Below the pieces are notes generated by a model. That model was not told where the DNA came from, did not search any database, and worked only from the letters and a program-made list of their open reading frames with translations. Shown one piece after another: positions 10,097 to 18,722 of a stretch of 64,000 bases of DNA (its first letter is position 1; each line of letters opens with the position of its first letter). Source of the DNA: BCD1 sp942492125 (GTDB lineage Bacteria; Bacteroidota; Bacteroidia; Chitinophagales; Saprospiraceae). The position numbers were made by a program, and so were the translations under genes. The stretch covers positions 496,001 to 560,000 of the forward strand of contig CALODM010000031.1 in assembly GCA_942492125.1 (NCBI GenBank), given 5' to 3'.

Positions 10097-10739
10097 ATGA
10101 ATTTGGCGAGTTTCATTGAACATACTATTCTGCAAGCAAATTGTACTAAAGAAGCCATAGATGCAAAATGTAAGGAAACACTGGAACATGGTTTTTATGC
10201 CGTATGTGTACCTCCTTATTGGGTGGGGTATGTAGCCCAAAAGTTGGAAGAAATGGGCCCTAAGGTTGTAACTGTTATTGGATATCCTATGGGATATTCT
10301 GCTACGGCAGCCAAGGTGGAAGAAATAAAAAGAGCCATTGATGACGGTGCTGATGAAGTAGATGTAGTTATCAATATCAGTGCAATCAAAGATGGTAACT
10401 GGAATTATGTATACAATGACATCAATAGTGTCATTACTGCAGCTCACCTTTAAGGGCAAGGTCATTAAAGTAATTTTGGAAACCTGCCTGCTTACCGAGG
10501 AAGAAATAAGAAAAGCCTGTGAAATTTGCCAGGAACTGAATGTGGATTTTGTAAAAACATCTACAGGCATGAATGGTGAAGGAGCTTCCCCACAAATAAT
10601 TTCACTATTGAAATCCTGCCTCAATGAAAAAATAAAAATACAGGCTTCCGGAGGAATAAGAAACGTTGAATCAGCACAAGAGATGCTAGATGCCGGCGCT
10701 CATCGGATAGGAACATCTACCGGAATGTCACTTTTGTAG
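10097..10739 (+). pseudogene. deoC: Deoxyribose-phosphate aldolase, frameshifted
   Basis: The first frame (10097-10453) encodes the N-terminal half, including VDVVINISAIKDG. The second frame carries the rest through 10739, with the Schiff-base lysine motif VDFVKTSTGM and the phosphate-binding KIQASGGIRN. The junction near 10449-10453 reads cacctttaagggc: removing one T from the TTT run restores AAHLKGKVIKVILET, the normal DeoC sequence. The gene is therefore a full-length family member (about 213 residues) with a single-base insertion. Both halves are otherwise intact, so this is either a very recent mutation or a consensus error. DeoC cleaves 2-deoxyribose-5-phosphate to acetaldehyde and glyceraldehyde-3-phosphate. 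Confidence 0.92.
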
Positions 10740-10793
10740 TGCAATGCCGTATGGATACTTCTCTAAGGGGTTATACTTTCAACTGCAAAAAGA

Positions 10794-10952
10794 CTAGATT
10801 ACGTCAAAAGCTTTAGCCATATAAGTTCCAACAAAAGGAAAAGCTAACCAGCACCATTCTGGTTTGAACATCAATAAAGCTACCAGGGCAACTATTGAAA
10901 CCAGCGTAAGAATCCAATTAATTCCAACTGAGGAAGAATTTGAAGTGCTCAT
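10794..10952 (-). CDS. Small membrane protein, 52 residues
   Basis: Open frame from the ATG at 10952 to the TAG at 10794. It starts MSTSNSSSVGINWILTLVSI and ends MAKAFDVI. A hydrophobic helix covers about residues 12-29, and a second short hydrophobic segment (WCWLAFPFVGTYMAKAF) follows a KPE turn, giving a two-helix hairpin pattern. The composition is typical of a real small membrane protein, and an A-rich stretch precedes the start, as is common for Bacteroidota translation starts. It is antisense to its neighbours in a gap that otherwise has no gene. I do not recognise a family and assign no function. Confidence 0.6.
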   Translation of the reverse strand: MSTSNSSSVGINWILTLVSIVALVALLMFKPEWCWLAFPFVGTYMAKAFDVI

Positions 10953-11290
10953 TTTATTGTAAATTTTGATTTTTAGAATGACGCAAAGCTAATATTTTCA
11001 GGTTAACATTTTATAAGGGCTGCCAATTTTTTTTGAACCTTAAGTAGTTCACGGAATTGGGGTGCCAAAAAGATGGTAGATCTTTTACGCTGAATCGAGG
11101 CGAGAAAACCGCACATAGCCAAAGCTACGTAAGGATTTGAGTAACGATGAGTCAGTGTAAAATATAGCCATATTATAATGGTGCTTAATTTTAAAAATAT
11201 ATTGTTTGCATATAAAGATTTATTTTTGTCAGATCATAACGGTTATTTAACAGCCCAAGGACATCCAAAACCCTCCTAAATTGAATACCG
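10953..11290. other. Intergenic region, 338 bp
   Basis: No gene supported. It contains a candidate plus-strand promoter at 11202-11228 for the DUF3857 gene; nothing else is recognisable. Confidence 0.6.
11202..11228 (+). promoter_or_regulatory. Candidate promoter of the DUF3857 gene
   Basis: TTG at 11202-11204 and TATTTTTG at 11221-11228 with 16 bases between, close to the Bacteroidota TTG/TAnnTTTG layout. It lies 62 bases upstream of the start codon. Confidence 0.45.
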
Positions 11291-13204
11291 ATGAATACTG
11301 GAAAAATTTCTTTTTTTCTATGGCTTTTACTTCCTGCTATGTTGCTTTCCCAAAGGGTTGAAGAGTATGCTATCGATAATATTGATCCGGAATTATGGAA
11401 TAACGCCAATGAAGTAATCAGATCTGCTTACGGAGAATTTGAGGTGCATTCCAGTGAAGAAGGAACTGCATTTTACAAAACAGCAGTGACTATTCTCAAT
11501 GAAGAAAGCAAAGCTGATCATCTTTATTTTCCCTACAGCAATCATCAAAAGATCAACAAAATATCGATTCGCATATATGATGCTTTTGGGAAGCTGATTC
11601 GTAAAGTTAAAAGAACAGATATTGAAGATTACAGTGCCATTACCGATTATTCCATTTACGACGATAACAGATATAAATATTACAGAGCGAGCCATTTTTC
11701 CTACCCTTATACTGTTGAATATGAATACGAAGAAAAATTGACAGGTATCCCCTTTGCTTCTTTTCCGAATTGGTACATTCAATCCTCTTATTATTGTTCC
11801 GTTGAGTCTTCTGTCTTTAAATTCAAATTACCCAAAGGTATGAATGTCCATTACCGGGTACTGAATATCGAAGATCAGATTCAGAAGAGTCAGGAAAAAG
11901 AGCTGACGGTATTGACCTGGAAGTTCAATGACATACCAGCGCTGGTCGAAGAAGCCAATATGCCACTGGCAACAGATATTTTTCCTTCGATACTCACAGC
12001 TCCGGATCACTTTAAGATCGATAAATTCGAGGGAGGTATGAGTTCCTGGGAGGAGTTCAGTGCTTTTATTCACAAGTTATTTGAGGAAAAAGATAAACTG
12101 CCTGAAACATTGGTCGAAGAAATCAAATCGATGACCAGAAATGCTTCTACGGAAAAGGAAAAAATAGATGTACTCTACGATTATTTACAGAAGAACTACC
12201 GCTATGTCAGCGTTCAGTTGGATATTGGCGGTTGGCAGCCCTTTGATGCCGAATATGTGTATCGCAATAAATATGGAGATTGCAAGGCACTGACTAATTT
12301 TATGGCTGCCATGCTTAAGGTTGTAGGGATAGAGTCACGTCCGGCATTGATCAGTAATGGTAATTTATTCTATCGCGTTTCAGAGGATTTTACTATTGCT
12401 GTTTTCAACCATGTAATTTTATATGTTCCCTCCCAAGATTACTGGTTGGAATGTACGAGCAATCGTTATCCGCCCAACTATATCGGTTCCGGAAATGCGA
12501 ACAGACAGGCACTTTTAATACAAGCGCAAAAAGGGCGCCTGATAAAAACACCTTCCCTGACTTTTAAAGAAAATATCAGGGAAGGAAAAACCATTATTGA
12601 ATTCAGAGGGGACGGTTCTGCAGATATAAAAACCAACATTACTACCCGAGGCAGCAAGCATGAAATTTTCAGAGCCATAGAAAGTGAACTAACGGAAACT
12701 GAAATCAGAAAATGGCTTGAAAACGAAACCGCTATACCTTCTGTAAACTTCAAATTTTTTAATTTGACATCAGCGGATAATATTCCGGAAAGCTCCTTTA
12801 CTTACGAAGCGGAATCAAGAAGGTATGGAGCTATTGCGGGAAAAAGAATATTCCTGCCATTGAATGTCATCAATAACTATAAGAATATTCCTCCTGAGCA
12901 ACAACGTCGAAAATATCCGATAGAACTCAGGAAAGGTTTTGTAGAAGTGGATACCATTATCTTCCAATTGCCACAGGGATATGCCGTGGAAAGTATCCCG
13001 GTAGACGAAGTTGTTGTGGATACTGATTTTGGAAATTTTCGCATGAAAGTCAAACAAGATCGTGACCAGTTGATCGTTTTCAGAAGACTTGAAGTGAGAA
13101 GGGCTCAACTGGCACCGGAATTGTATGCCGACTACAGGAATTTTTTCAAACTCGTAGCGAAAGCTGACAGCCATAAAGCGGTACTGATAAAAAAAAGGGT
13201 GTGA
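11291..13204 (+). CDS. DUF3857 / transglutaminase-like secreted protein
   Basis: 637 residues with a signal peptide (MNTGKISFFLWLLLPAMLLSQ). An N-terminal DUF3857 beta-rich domain (about 30-260) precedes a transglutaminase-like domain. The cysteine motif is NKYGDCKALTNFMAAML near residue 335, followed by the histidine in FNHVILYV. The third catalytic position reads YWLECTS, where many relatives have WLDxT, so Glu replaces the usual Asp. A C-terminal beta domain (about 440-637) has YPIELRKGFVEVDTI. Proteins of this architecture are common periplasmic proteins in Bacteroidota. The substrate is unknown; protease or crosslinking activity is inferred from the fold only. Confidence 0.88.
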   Translation: MNTGKISFFLWLLLPAMLLSQRVEEYAIDNIDPELWNNANEVIRSAYGEFEVHSSEEGTAFYKTAVTILNEESKADHLYFPYSNHQKINKISIRIYDAFGKLIRKVKRTDIEDYSAITDYSIYDDNRYKYYRASHFSYPYTVEYEYEEKLTGIPFASFPNWYIQSSYYCSVESSVFKFKLPKGMNVHYRVLNIEDQIQKSQEKELTVLTWKFNDIPALVEEANMPLATDIFPSILTAPDHFKIDKFEGGMSSWEEFSAFIHKLFEEKDKLPETLVEEIKSMTRNASTEKEKIDVLYDYLQKNYRYVSVQLDIGGWQPFDAEYVYRNKYGDCKALTNFMAAMLKVVGIESRPALISNGNLFYRVSEDFTIAVFNHVILYVPSQDYWLECTSNRYPPNYIGSGNANRQALLIQAQKGRLIKTPSLTFKENIREGKTIIEFRGDGSADIKTNITTRGSKHEIFRAIESELTETEIRKWLENETAIPSVNFKFFNLTSADNIPESSFTYEAESRRYGAIAGKRIFLPLNVINNYKNIPPEQQRRKYPIELRKGFVEVDTIIFQLPQGYAVESIPVDEVVVDTDFGNFRMKVKQDRDQLIVFRRLEVRRAQLAPELYADYRNFFKLVAKADSHKAVLIKKRV

Positions 13205-13322
13205 GTAAAACGGGTGCAGGGTAGCATGATTACCCGATGACCGCATGCTTCAAACATCAGTAGAAAGGTGTTGATTTTAAGGATGTTTCTTCCAAATTTA
13301 CGTTTTACATTGCCAAGAATTC

Positions 13323-13330
13323 TATCTTTG
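13323..13330 (+). promoter_or_regulatory. Candidate -7 element for GGGP synthase
   Basis: TATCTTTG matches TAnnTTTG and ends only 5 bases before the ATG at 13336. With the usual spacing, transcription would begin at or next to the start codon, implying a leaderless or very short 5' UTR. Confidence 0.5.
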
Positions 13331-13335
13331 CGAGG

Positions 13336-14088
13336 ATGACATTATTAGAAACAATAGTAAAGGCTCGAAAAAGTAATCACAAGTTATTCGCATTACTGAT
13401 CGATCCAGATAAATGCAGTCCGGAACAATTATCTTACCTTGCCGCAAAAGCTGTGGAAGCCAAGGTTGATTTTATTTTTGTTGGCGGTAGTCTATTGCTC
13501 AAGGATCGTGTAGATTTATGCATAAAACATATCAAGCAGTGGACGGATATTCCTGTATTGCTTTTTCCCGGTAATGTTACGCAAATCAGCCAATATGCTG
13601 ATGGGATTTTATTTCTTTCTTTGATTTCCGGGCGCAATCCTGATTTTTTAATAGGCCAGCAAGTAATTGCGGCACCTTATCTCAAACAAACAGAATTGGA
13701 AATTCTACCCACTGGTTACCTGCTTATTGATGGCGGAGTGCCTACTTCCGTTTCTTATATGAGCAACACTACCCCGATACCTCATGGTAAAAAAGAGATA
13801 GCCTATAGCACTGCCCTGGCAGGGGAGATGTTGGGTTTACGGCTTATGTATCTGGATGCCGGTAGTGGCGCCCAGCGACCGGTTTCCAAAAAAATGATTG
13901 CTTATTTAAGTAGCAGATTGTCTGTTCCTCTTATTGTCGGTGGCGGTATAAGAACACCACAAGCGGCTTTTGAGGCAGTATCGGCAGGGGCAGATGTAGT
14001 AGTAGTAGGAAATATATTGGAAAAGGATCCTGATTTACTGGAACAAATGGTCAGTGCTGTTCATCAGGTAGTTATAAAACAGAAATAA
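13336..14088 (+). CDS. Geranylgeranylglyceryl-phosphate synthase family protein (PcrB/GGGPS)
   Basis: 250-residue TIM-barrel prenyltransferase. The N-terminal motif ALLIDPDKCSPEQL, the FVGGSLLL strand, the FPGNVTQIS phosphate motif and the C-terminal VGGGIRTPQAA and GADVVVVGN motifs are diagnostic of the GGGPS/PcrB family. The enzyme joins a polyprenyl diphosphate to sn-glycerol-1-phosphate, the archaeal lipid linkage. Bacteroidota carry group II members whose physiological product is less settled. The TAA stop is followed directly by the GTG of rsgA, so the two genes are transcribed together. Confidence 0.93.
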   Translation: MTLLETIVKARKSNHKLFALLIDPDKCSPEQLSYLAAKAVEAKVDFIFVGGSLLLKDRVDLCIKHIKQWTDIPVLLFPGNVTQISQYADGILFLSLISGRNPDFLIGQQVIAAPYLKQTELEILPTGYLLIDGGVPTSVSYMSNTTPIPHGKKEIAYSTALAGEMLGLRLMYLDAGSGAQRPVSKKMIAYLSSRLSVPLIVGGGIRTPQAAFEAVSAGADVVVVGNILEKDPDLLEQMVSAVHQVVIKQK

Positions 14089-15036
14089 GTGAAGCAAGGA
14101 ACCGTAATAAAGTCAACAGGTAGTTGGTATACCGTCAGAACACAGGATGGGAATCAGATTCTATGCCGGATCAAAGGGAAGTTCCGTTTGGAAGGATTAA
14201 AACTGACCAATCCCGTGGCAGTTGGAGATGAAGTTAAAATTGAAATGGAATCGGATGATACGGGTTCTATTGTTGAAATACTGCAACGTAAAAATTATGT
14301 ACTCCGCCAGTCTCCCCGCAAAAAACATGCGCTTCATCTCCTGGCCAGTAATGTAGATCAGGCGGTGGTCATTGTTACCATTAGAGAACCCAACCTCAAG
14401 CAGGGGTTTATCGACCGTTTTTTGTTGATGACAGAACCCTACAATATTCCTGCTCTCATCGTTTTTAATAAATCCGACCTGTATGGCGAAGACGACATAG
14501 CCCTTTATGAATATCTGAAGGATATTTACGAAAGTATTGGCTATCAATGTATGCTGGTGTCCGCCGTGGAAGGAACGGGCATTGCTGAATTAAAGAACGC
14601 ATTGATCGGTAAATCAAATTTAATTGCGGGACAATCAGGGGTAGGTAAATCGAGTCTGATGAATGCTCTGCAGCCTTCTCTAGGATTAAAAACCCAGGAG
14701 TTGTCCGATTCTTCGGGGAAAGGTCAGCATACGACTACTTTCGCCGAGATGTTTCCGCTGGATTTCGGCGGCAATATAATCGATACACCAGGGATCAAAA
14801 CATTGAGTTTTAGCCATTTGGAACCCATGGACCTGGCCCATAATTTCAGGGAGTTTTTTGCCCTGTCGCAGGAGTGTAAATTCGGAGGAAGCTGCCTGCA
14901 CCGCAACGAACCAGGATGCGCCGTTAAAGATGCTATTGAAGAAGGTATTGTCAGTGAACTCAGATATATGAACTATCTGACCATACTGGAGGAGATTGAA
15001 GATCAGAATTACTGGGAACGCCATAAGGATTATTAA
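14089..15036 (+). CDS. rsgA: Ribosome small-subunit-dependent GTPase A
   Basis: 315 residues with an N-terminal OB fold (to about 70), a circularly permuted GTPase domain (NKSDL at about 125, then GQSGVGKSSLMNAL near 182 and DTPGI near 228) and a C-terminal zinc-binding knuckle (CKFGGSCLHRNEPGC). RsgA releases assembly factors during late maturation of the 30S subunit. The GTG start is chosen because it abuts the upstream stop (TAAGTG) and gives the normal N-terminus MKQGTVIKSTGSWYTV. Cotranscribed with the GGGP synthase gene and convergent with the sortilin-like gene. Confidence 0.96.
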   Translation: MKQGTVIKSTGSWYTVRTQDGNQILCRIKGKFRLEGLKLTNPVAVGDEVKIEMESDDTGSIVEILQRKNYVLRQSPRKKHALHLLASNVDQAVVIVTIREPNLKQGFIDRFLLMTEPYNIPALIVFNKSDLYGEDDIALYEYLKDIYESIGYQCMLVSAVEGTGIAELKNALIGKSNLIAGQSGVGKSSLMNALQPSLGLKTQELSDSSGKGQHTTTFAEMFPLDFGGNIIDTPGIKTLSFSHLEPMDLAHNFREFFALSQECKFGGSCLHRNEPGCAVKDAIEEGIVSELRYMNYLTILEEIEDQNYWERHKDY

Positions 15037-15076
15037 ACTTCAGCAGCTTCTTTTTGGGGTGTTAAAATGATCCAGG

Positions 15077-18000
15077 CTAAGGGTTACTGGCTTTCCCGCT
15101 TGGTACGATCAAAGCCGGAATACCTTTCTCCCGGTACATTTCATTAAACTCCACAATGTCTATTTCCAAAATAGATTCCAGGGTTTCTTCGTACTGTTGC
15201 CATTCCTCCAACAGATCCTGAAGGCGTTGCTTGATGCCCAGGGAAATACGTGGATCATGACTCTCCGCCCTCTCCCTCAGGTTGATCAATTCTGCATTCA
15301 GGCTGTTCTCAAAATTAATGACATCCTGGTGAGTCTTTTGCTTTGTTTGGACGAGGTTGTTTACCAAATTTTCAATTTTCAGGGAAACGCTCTTGCCTAT
15401 TTTCAGGAGAGATTCTGCTCCTTCAACATTTTGGAGGTAATTGATGAGGTTGTCCAGCTGGCTATCAATGGTCAACAAAGAGTTGGCTGACTGGTGTATT
15501 TTATTGACGGTTTCGTCCACTGTTTTCAACACTTCCTGTTGCTGAATATAATCCTCGGCACTGACTTCCAGATTAGGGTCGGCCAATACATTGATAACCA
15601 CTTCCTGTTTTTCCTTACCTTTAGTCAAACGAACCATATATTTACCTGGGGATACAATACTGCCCCGGTAATCCCCCATCATAAAAACTCCGGAGACACC
15701 CAAAAGTGTTTCTCTCCTGAAATCCCAATAAAAACGGTTAATGCCTTTCTTGCAAGGTATTACTTGTCTTGAAGGTGGTCCGCCTTCGTATTCTTTAAAG
15801 TTGGCATCCTTTTTATTGGTATAAGTTCTCAAAAGGTAACCATCCATATCCAGTATTTCCAATTTCAATTCTACTGTTGAATCTATATGGTCAGGTAAGT
15901 AGTAATCAATAAGCATCCCATTAGCGGCATACTTTTTAATGGATTGCTTTTTCTTTAAAGCCGGCAGGTTTTGCAGGTATACCGGGGCAGTTTGGAACAA
16001 GACCATTTTTTTACTCAATAACTTGTCTCTGCTTTGCTGGAGGACACTGAGGTCGTCCAATATCCAAAAACCTCTTCCCGAAGTCGCAGCAATAAGGTCA
16101 TTATCCCGAATGAACAAATCATTTATGGGGCAAACGGGTAAGTTGAGTTGAAAACGGTGCCATTTATTGCCAAAGTCTGTAGAAATATATAAACCGTTTT
16201 CAGTTCCTGCATACAAAATTCCCGGAGCTTCAGGATCTTCCCTGACGACCCTGACAAAGTGTTCGGGGTCAATTCCGTTATTCATCGAAATCCAATGTTT
16301 GCCATAATCTTCAGTGTAGAAGATCATAGGTTGAAGGTTATTAAACCTGTATTTGGTGGCTACAACATATGCGGCACCTTTCCGGTGGGGAGAAACCTCG
16401 ATACAATTGATCAGTGTTTCCCCGGCTTCGGGAGGAGTGATTTCCTGCCAGGTTTTCCCATCATCTTTGGACAGGTGTACGAGGCCATCGTCGGTTCCCA
16501 CCCATAATTCACCATAAGCATGTGGAGAAGCAACCATATAGCTGATGGTGTTGTAATTTTCTCCTCCCGCCCCTTCATTGGTAAAAGGACCACCCCCTCT
16601 TTCCTGCTTGCGAGGATCATTGCGTGTCAGGTCGGGACTGATGACTTCCCAACTTTGTCCTTCATTGCCTGTTTTCAAAACCACATTGGCGGCATGGTAA
16701 ATGACCTCCGGCTTTTGGGCTGAGGCAACAATCGGAGCATTCCAGTTGAAGCGGTATTTCATCTTCCCGGGAAGGGATGCGAGGCCTACCGTTGGGTAGG
16801 CCATGATGTCTTTAGTTGTCCTGGTACGATGATCGTAAACCGAAATATTTCCCTGGTAACTACCGCCATAGATCAATTGCGGGTTTTCGGGATCAAAGGC
16901 GAGGAAGGCACTTTCTCCTCCCGCTACGCTGTAATAACGGATGGGGGAGTTGTCGGCACCAGGCCGACTCACAATCGCTATAGCTGAATTATCCTGCTGT
17001 CCTCCGTAGATATAATACGGAATTCGGTTATCAGCTATAACTCTGTAAAACTGGCCGGTAGGTTGATTGGATTGCGGTGACCAGCTTTCTCCCCCATTAA
17101 ATGTTATGCAGGCGCCTCCGTCATTTCCCAGGATCATATTGGATGGGTTGTCCGGATTAAGCCATAGATCGTGTTGATCACTATGTGGATTCGGAATTCG
17201 TTCAAAAGTCTGACCGCCATCAGTCGATTTTAGCATGGGTGCATTGAGCACATATACTGTTTCTTTGTCTTTTGGATCAGGAAATATCTCCATGTAGTAC
17301 CACGAACGGGCGTAGGTTACTCTTTCATCATTCACCTGCTGCCAAACCTCACCACCATCGTCTGACCGGTAAACGCCACCCTTCTCCGCTTCAATATTGG
17401 CATAAACAACGTTGGGATCTGCAGGAGAAACAGCAATGGCCACTTTACCCATTATTTTGGGCAATCCGTTGTAAAGTCTGTGCCAGCTTTCTCCCCCATC
17501 CGCAGACTTATACAAACCAGAACCTTTACCGCCACTTCTTATCTTCCATGGGAAACGCTGATGATCCCACATCCCCGCATATAAGACGTCTGGATCGCTT
17601 TGATCCATACTCAAATCACAAGCTCCGGTAGTCTCGTTAACAAACAATACTTTTCTCCAGGTAGATCCTCCGTCTTCTGATTTGAAAATTCCTCTTTCTG
17701 TGGTTGGCCCATACAAAGCTCCCTGCACAGCTACAAAAACCAGATCGGGATTCTCGGGGTGTATTTGAATTTCGGCAATATGTCTCGAATCGGGCAGGCC
17801 TGAATATTTCCATGACTTTCCCCCGTCGGTGGATTTATACATGCCGTCTCCATGGGAGGTCATTACTCCACGAACAGGATGCTCGCCCATTCCGACGTAA
17901 ATAATGTCAGCATTGGATGGAGCTATAGCTATTGCACCGACGGATCCACTATTAAAATGGCCGTCTGATATATTCTTCCATTGGATACCGCCGTCTGTTG

Positions 18001-18232
18001 TCTGCCATAAACCTCCGCCAGTGCTGCCCATGAAATAAGTCATTGGATTACCAGGGACTCCGGTAACTGCAACACTCCGCCCACCTCTATCAGGGCCGAT
18101 ATTTCGCCATTCGAGTTCATCAAACAGGGGGGCGTGAAAAACGGAACCCTGGCGATCAGGTGCTTGAGCAAAGACAGTATTTACCAACAGGGTAAACGTC
18201 AGAAATGCAAGCCAGTTAACTGGGTGCTTCAT
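15077..18232 (-). CDS. Secreted sortilin/VPS10-type BNR-repeat protein
   Basis: 1051 residues with a clear signal peptide ending TVFAQ. The first 750 residues form beta-propeller blades with many Asp-box motifs (TTDGGIQW, STDGGKSW, SEDGGSTW, SADGGESW, SDDGGEVW, SKDDGKTW), the pattern of sortilin/VPS10 and BNR-repeat proteins often labelled glycosyl hydrolase in Bacteroidota. The C-terminal 300 residues contain a beta domain near 760-880 and a helical segment near 900-1030. No catalytic residues for a sialidase can be assigned, and the true role of this family (surface-protein quality control, binding or hydrolysis) is unknown. Confidence 0.85.
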   Translation of the reverse strand: MKHPVNWLAFLTFTLLVNTVFAQAPDRQGSVFHAPLFDELEWRNIGPDRGGRSVAVTGVPGNPMTYFMGSTGGGLWQTTDGGIQWKNISDGHFNSGSVGAIAIAPSNADIIYVGMGEHPVRGVMTSHGDGMYKSTDGGKSWKYSGLPDSRHIAEIQIHPENPDLVFVAVQGALYGPTTERGIFKSEDGGSTWRKVLFVNETTGACDLSMDQSDPDVLYAGMWDHQRFPWKIRSGGKGSGLYKSADGGESWHRLYNGLPKIMGKVAIAVSPADPNVVYANIEAEKGGVYRSDDGGEVWQQVNDERVTYARSWYYMEIFPDPKDKETVYVLNAPMLKSTDGGQTFERIPNPHSDQHDLWLNPDNPSNMILGNDGGACITFNGGESWSPQSNQPTGQFYRVIADNRIPYYIYGGQQDNSAIAIVSRPGADNSPIRYYSVAGGESAFLAFDPENPQLIYGGSYQGNISVYDHRTRTTKDIMAYPTVGLASLPGKMKYRFNWNAPIVASAQKPEVIYHAANVVLKTGNEGQSWEVISPDLTRNDPRKQERGGGPFTNEGAGGENYNTISYMVASPHAYGELWVGTDDGLVHLSKDDGKTWQEITPPEAGETLINCIEVSPHRKGAAYVVATKYRFNNLQPMIFYTEDYGKHWISMNNGIDPEHFVRVVREDPEAPGILYAGTENGLYISTDFGNKWHRFQLNLPVCPINDLFIRDNDLIAATSGRGFWILDDLSVLQQSRDKLLSKKMVLFQTAPVYLQNLPALKKKQSIKKYAANGMLIDYYLPDHIDSTVELKLEILDMDGYLLRTYTNKKDANFKEYEGGPPSRQVIPCKKGINRFYWDFRRETLLGVSGVFMMGDYRGSIVSPGKYMVRLTKGKEKQEVVINVLADPNLEVSAEDYIQQQEVLKTVDETVNKIHQSANSLLTIDSQLDNLINYLQNVEGAESLLKIGKSVSLKIENLVNNLVQTKQKTHQDVINFENSLNAELINLRERAESHDPRISLGIKQRLQDLLEEWQQYEETLESILEIDIVEFNEMYREKGIPALIVPSGKASNP

Positions 18233-18722
18233 TGTACTGTTTTGTGTTGTTGACGCAAAACCATCCGGGAGGAAAAATGGCTATTACGTGCAGTTCTCAA
18301 TAGTATTATAGTATGTTATTCCCGAATTTTTGGCAATGGTTACCCTAGCCAAAAAAAAATACAATTGCGTTTTTCGCAAATGTGTAATATTATCAAAACC
18401 GCAGAGAAAATTGAGAGTGGATCACTTTCCGGAAAGGAAAGCAACAAATGGTAGTATTTCGGATTTTAGAATAGCAATATCAGGTGAGTTTGTGTATTGT
18501 CCCCAATATTGTCGTGTAAAGTTTTCCATGAAATCGACCTATCACATCGATTCCGGATTTAATATTCTCAGTAAATAATCGCTAAAAAAGATTCTACAAT
18601 TTCGAATCTGCTGCAATTTACCGTTTTTTTGGAAAAAAGTACCGTTTTAGGCTCAAAATTGATGCATTTCTTTGTGTTTAGGTGACAAATGCATTTTAGC
18701 AACAATCTGATCAAGAGCAATT
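18233..18722. other. Intergenic region, 490 bp
   Basis: AT-rich spacer downstream of the ABC-F gene's end neighbour and upstream of the sortilin-like gene. An 82-codon plus-strand frame (18330-18578) and a 61-codon minus-strand frame were considered, but neither looks coding. No RNA gene recognised. Confidence 0.55.

Noticed and set aside
10046..10624. 192-codon antisense open frame across deoC
   Set aside because: Shadow of the aldolase sequence; it has no recognisable motif, and deoC is clearly the coding strand.
18330..18578. 82-codon plus-strand frame in the gap before the sortilin-like gene
   Set aside because: No recognisable homology, poor composition, and no promoter or ribosome signals that would support it.
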